Below are positions 63,789 to 64,000 of a DNA stretch of 64,000 nt, piece after piece (position 1 is the stretch's first letter; each line of letters starts with the position of its first letter). Source of the stretch: Prochlorococcus sp. AG-355-P16 (lineage in GTDB: Bacteria > Cyanobacteriota > Cyanobacteriia > PCC-6307 > Cyanobiaceae). Location of the stretch: positions 1 through 64,000 of the forward strand of contig QCEQ01000005.1 of assembly GCA_003278525.1 (NCBI GenBank), written 5' to 3'. The notes below the pieces were generated by a model. It was not told the origin of the DNA and made no database searches. It worked only from the letters and a program-made list of their open reading frames with translations. A program made the position numbers and the translations under genes.

Positions 63789-63937
63789 AAGCTTTCGTTG
63801 ATAATATTTAAAAGTTTATTTCTTTTGATTGTATTTTTTTCTTCCCAATTAAGTGTTACTTCATCATTAATGATAGGTTTTGCTTCATAAGCTAGATACC
63901 AAAGAATAAATCCGACTGGAAATAATAAAATATGCAT
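63785..63937 (-). CDS. Small hypothetical protein (50 aa)
   Basis: MHILLFPVGFILWYLAYEAKPIINDEVTLNWEEKNTIKRNKLLNIINESF*. Confidence 0.55.
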   Translation of the reverse strand: MHILLFPVGFILWYLAYEAKPIINDEVTLNWEEKNTIKRNKLLNIINESF

Positions 63938-64000
63938 AGCAAAATTTGTTGACTTAAATCAAATATAGTGCAACACTTATAATATGCAAGTGTGACACTA

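Overview
AT-rich, gene-dense cyanobacterial chromosome segment, almost certainly from a high-light-type Prochlorococcus (judged from gene content, compact spacing and protein character; no search was run). Confidently recognised core genes: glutathione peroxidase, purT, pepN, rpsU, carB, rsfS, an initiator tRNA-fMet, tpiA, folP, chlH, dapB, mfd, fmt, a TldD/TldE pair, acsF, psb30, rpmF and a 2-Cys peroxiredoxin. Many conserved cyanobacterial DUF genes are also present, along with a dozen microproteins of about 25-60 aa, all below the cutoff of the supplied ORF track. I see no prophage, IS element, CRISPR array or rRNA. The main items for a second look are: (1) an FtsH-family protein with an intact AAA+ module whose zinc motif HEXGH reads NEVGR, and which lacks the first TM helix; (2) an RNB-family (probable Zam) protein that has lost the catalytic aspartates and the RR motif; (3) an unannotated minus-strand small RNA candidate with a strong intrinsic terminator near 20.4-20.55 kb; (4) a DUF3038-like gene whose reading frame extends upstream without any ATG/GTG/TTG; (5) a compact deoxyribosyltransferase/phosphoribosyltransferase operon; (6) a split UPF0016/GDT1 transporter pair; (7) a cluster of microproteins at the right end.
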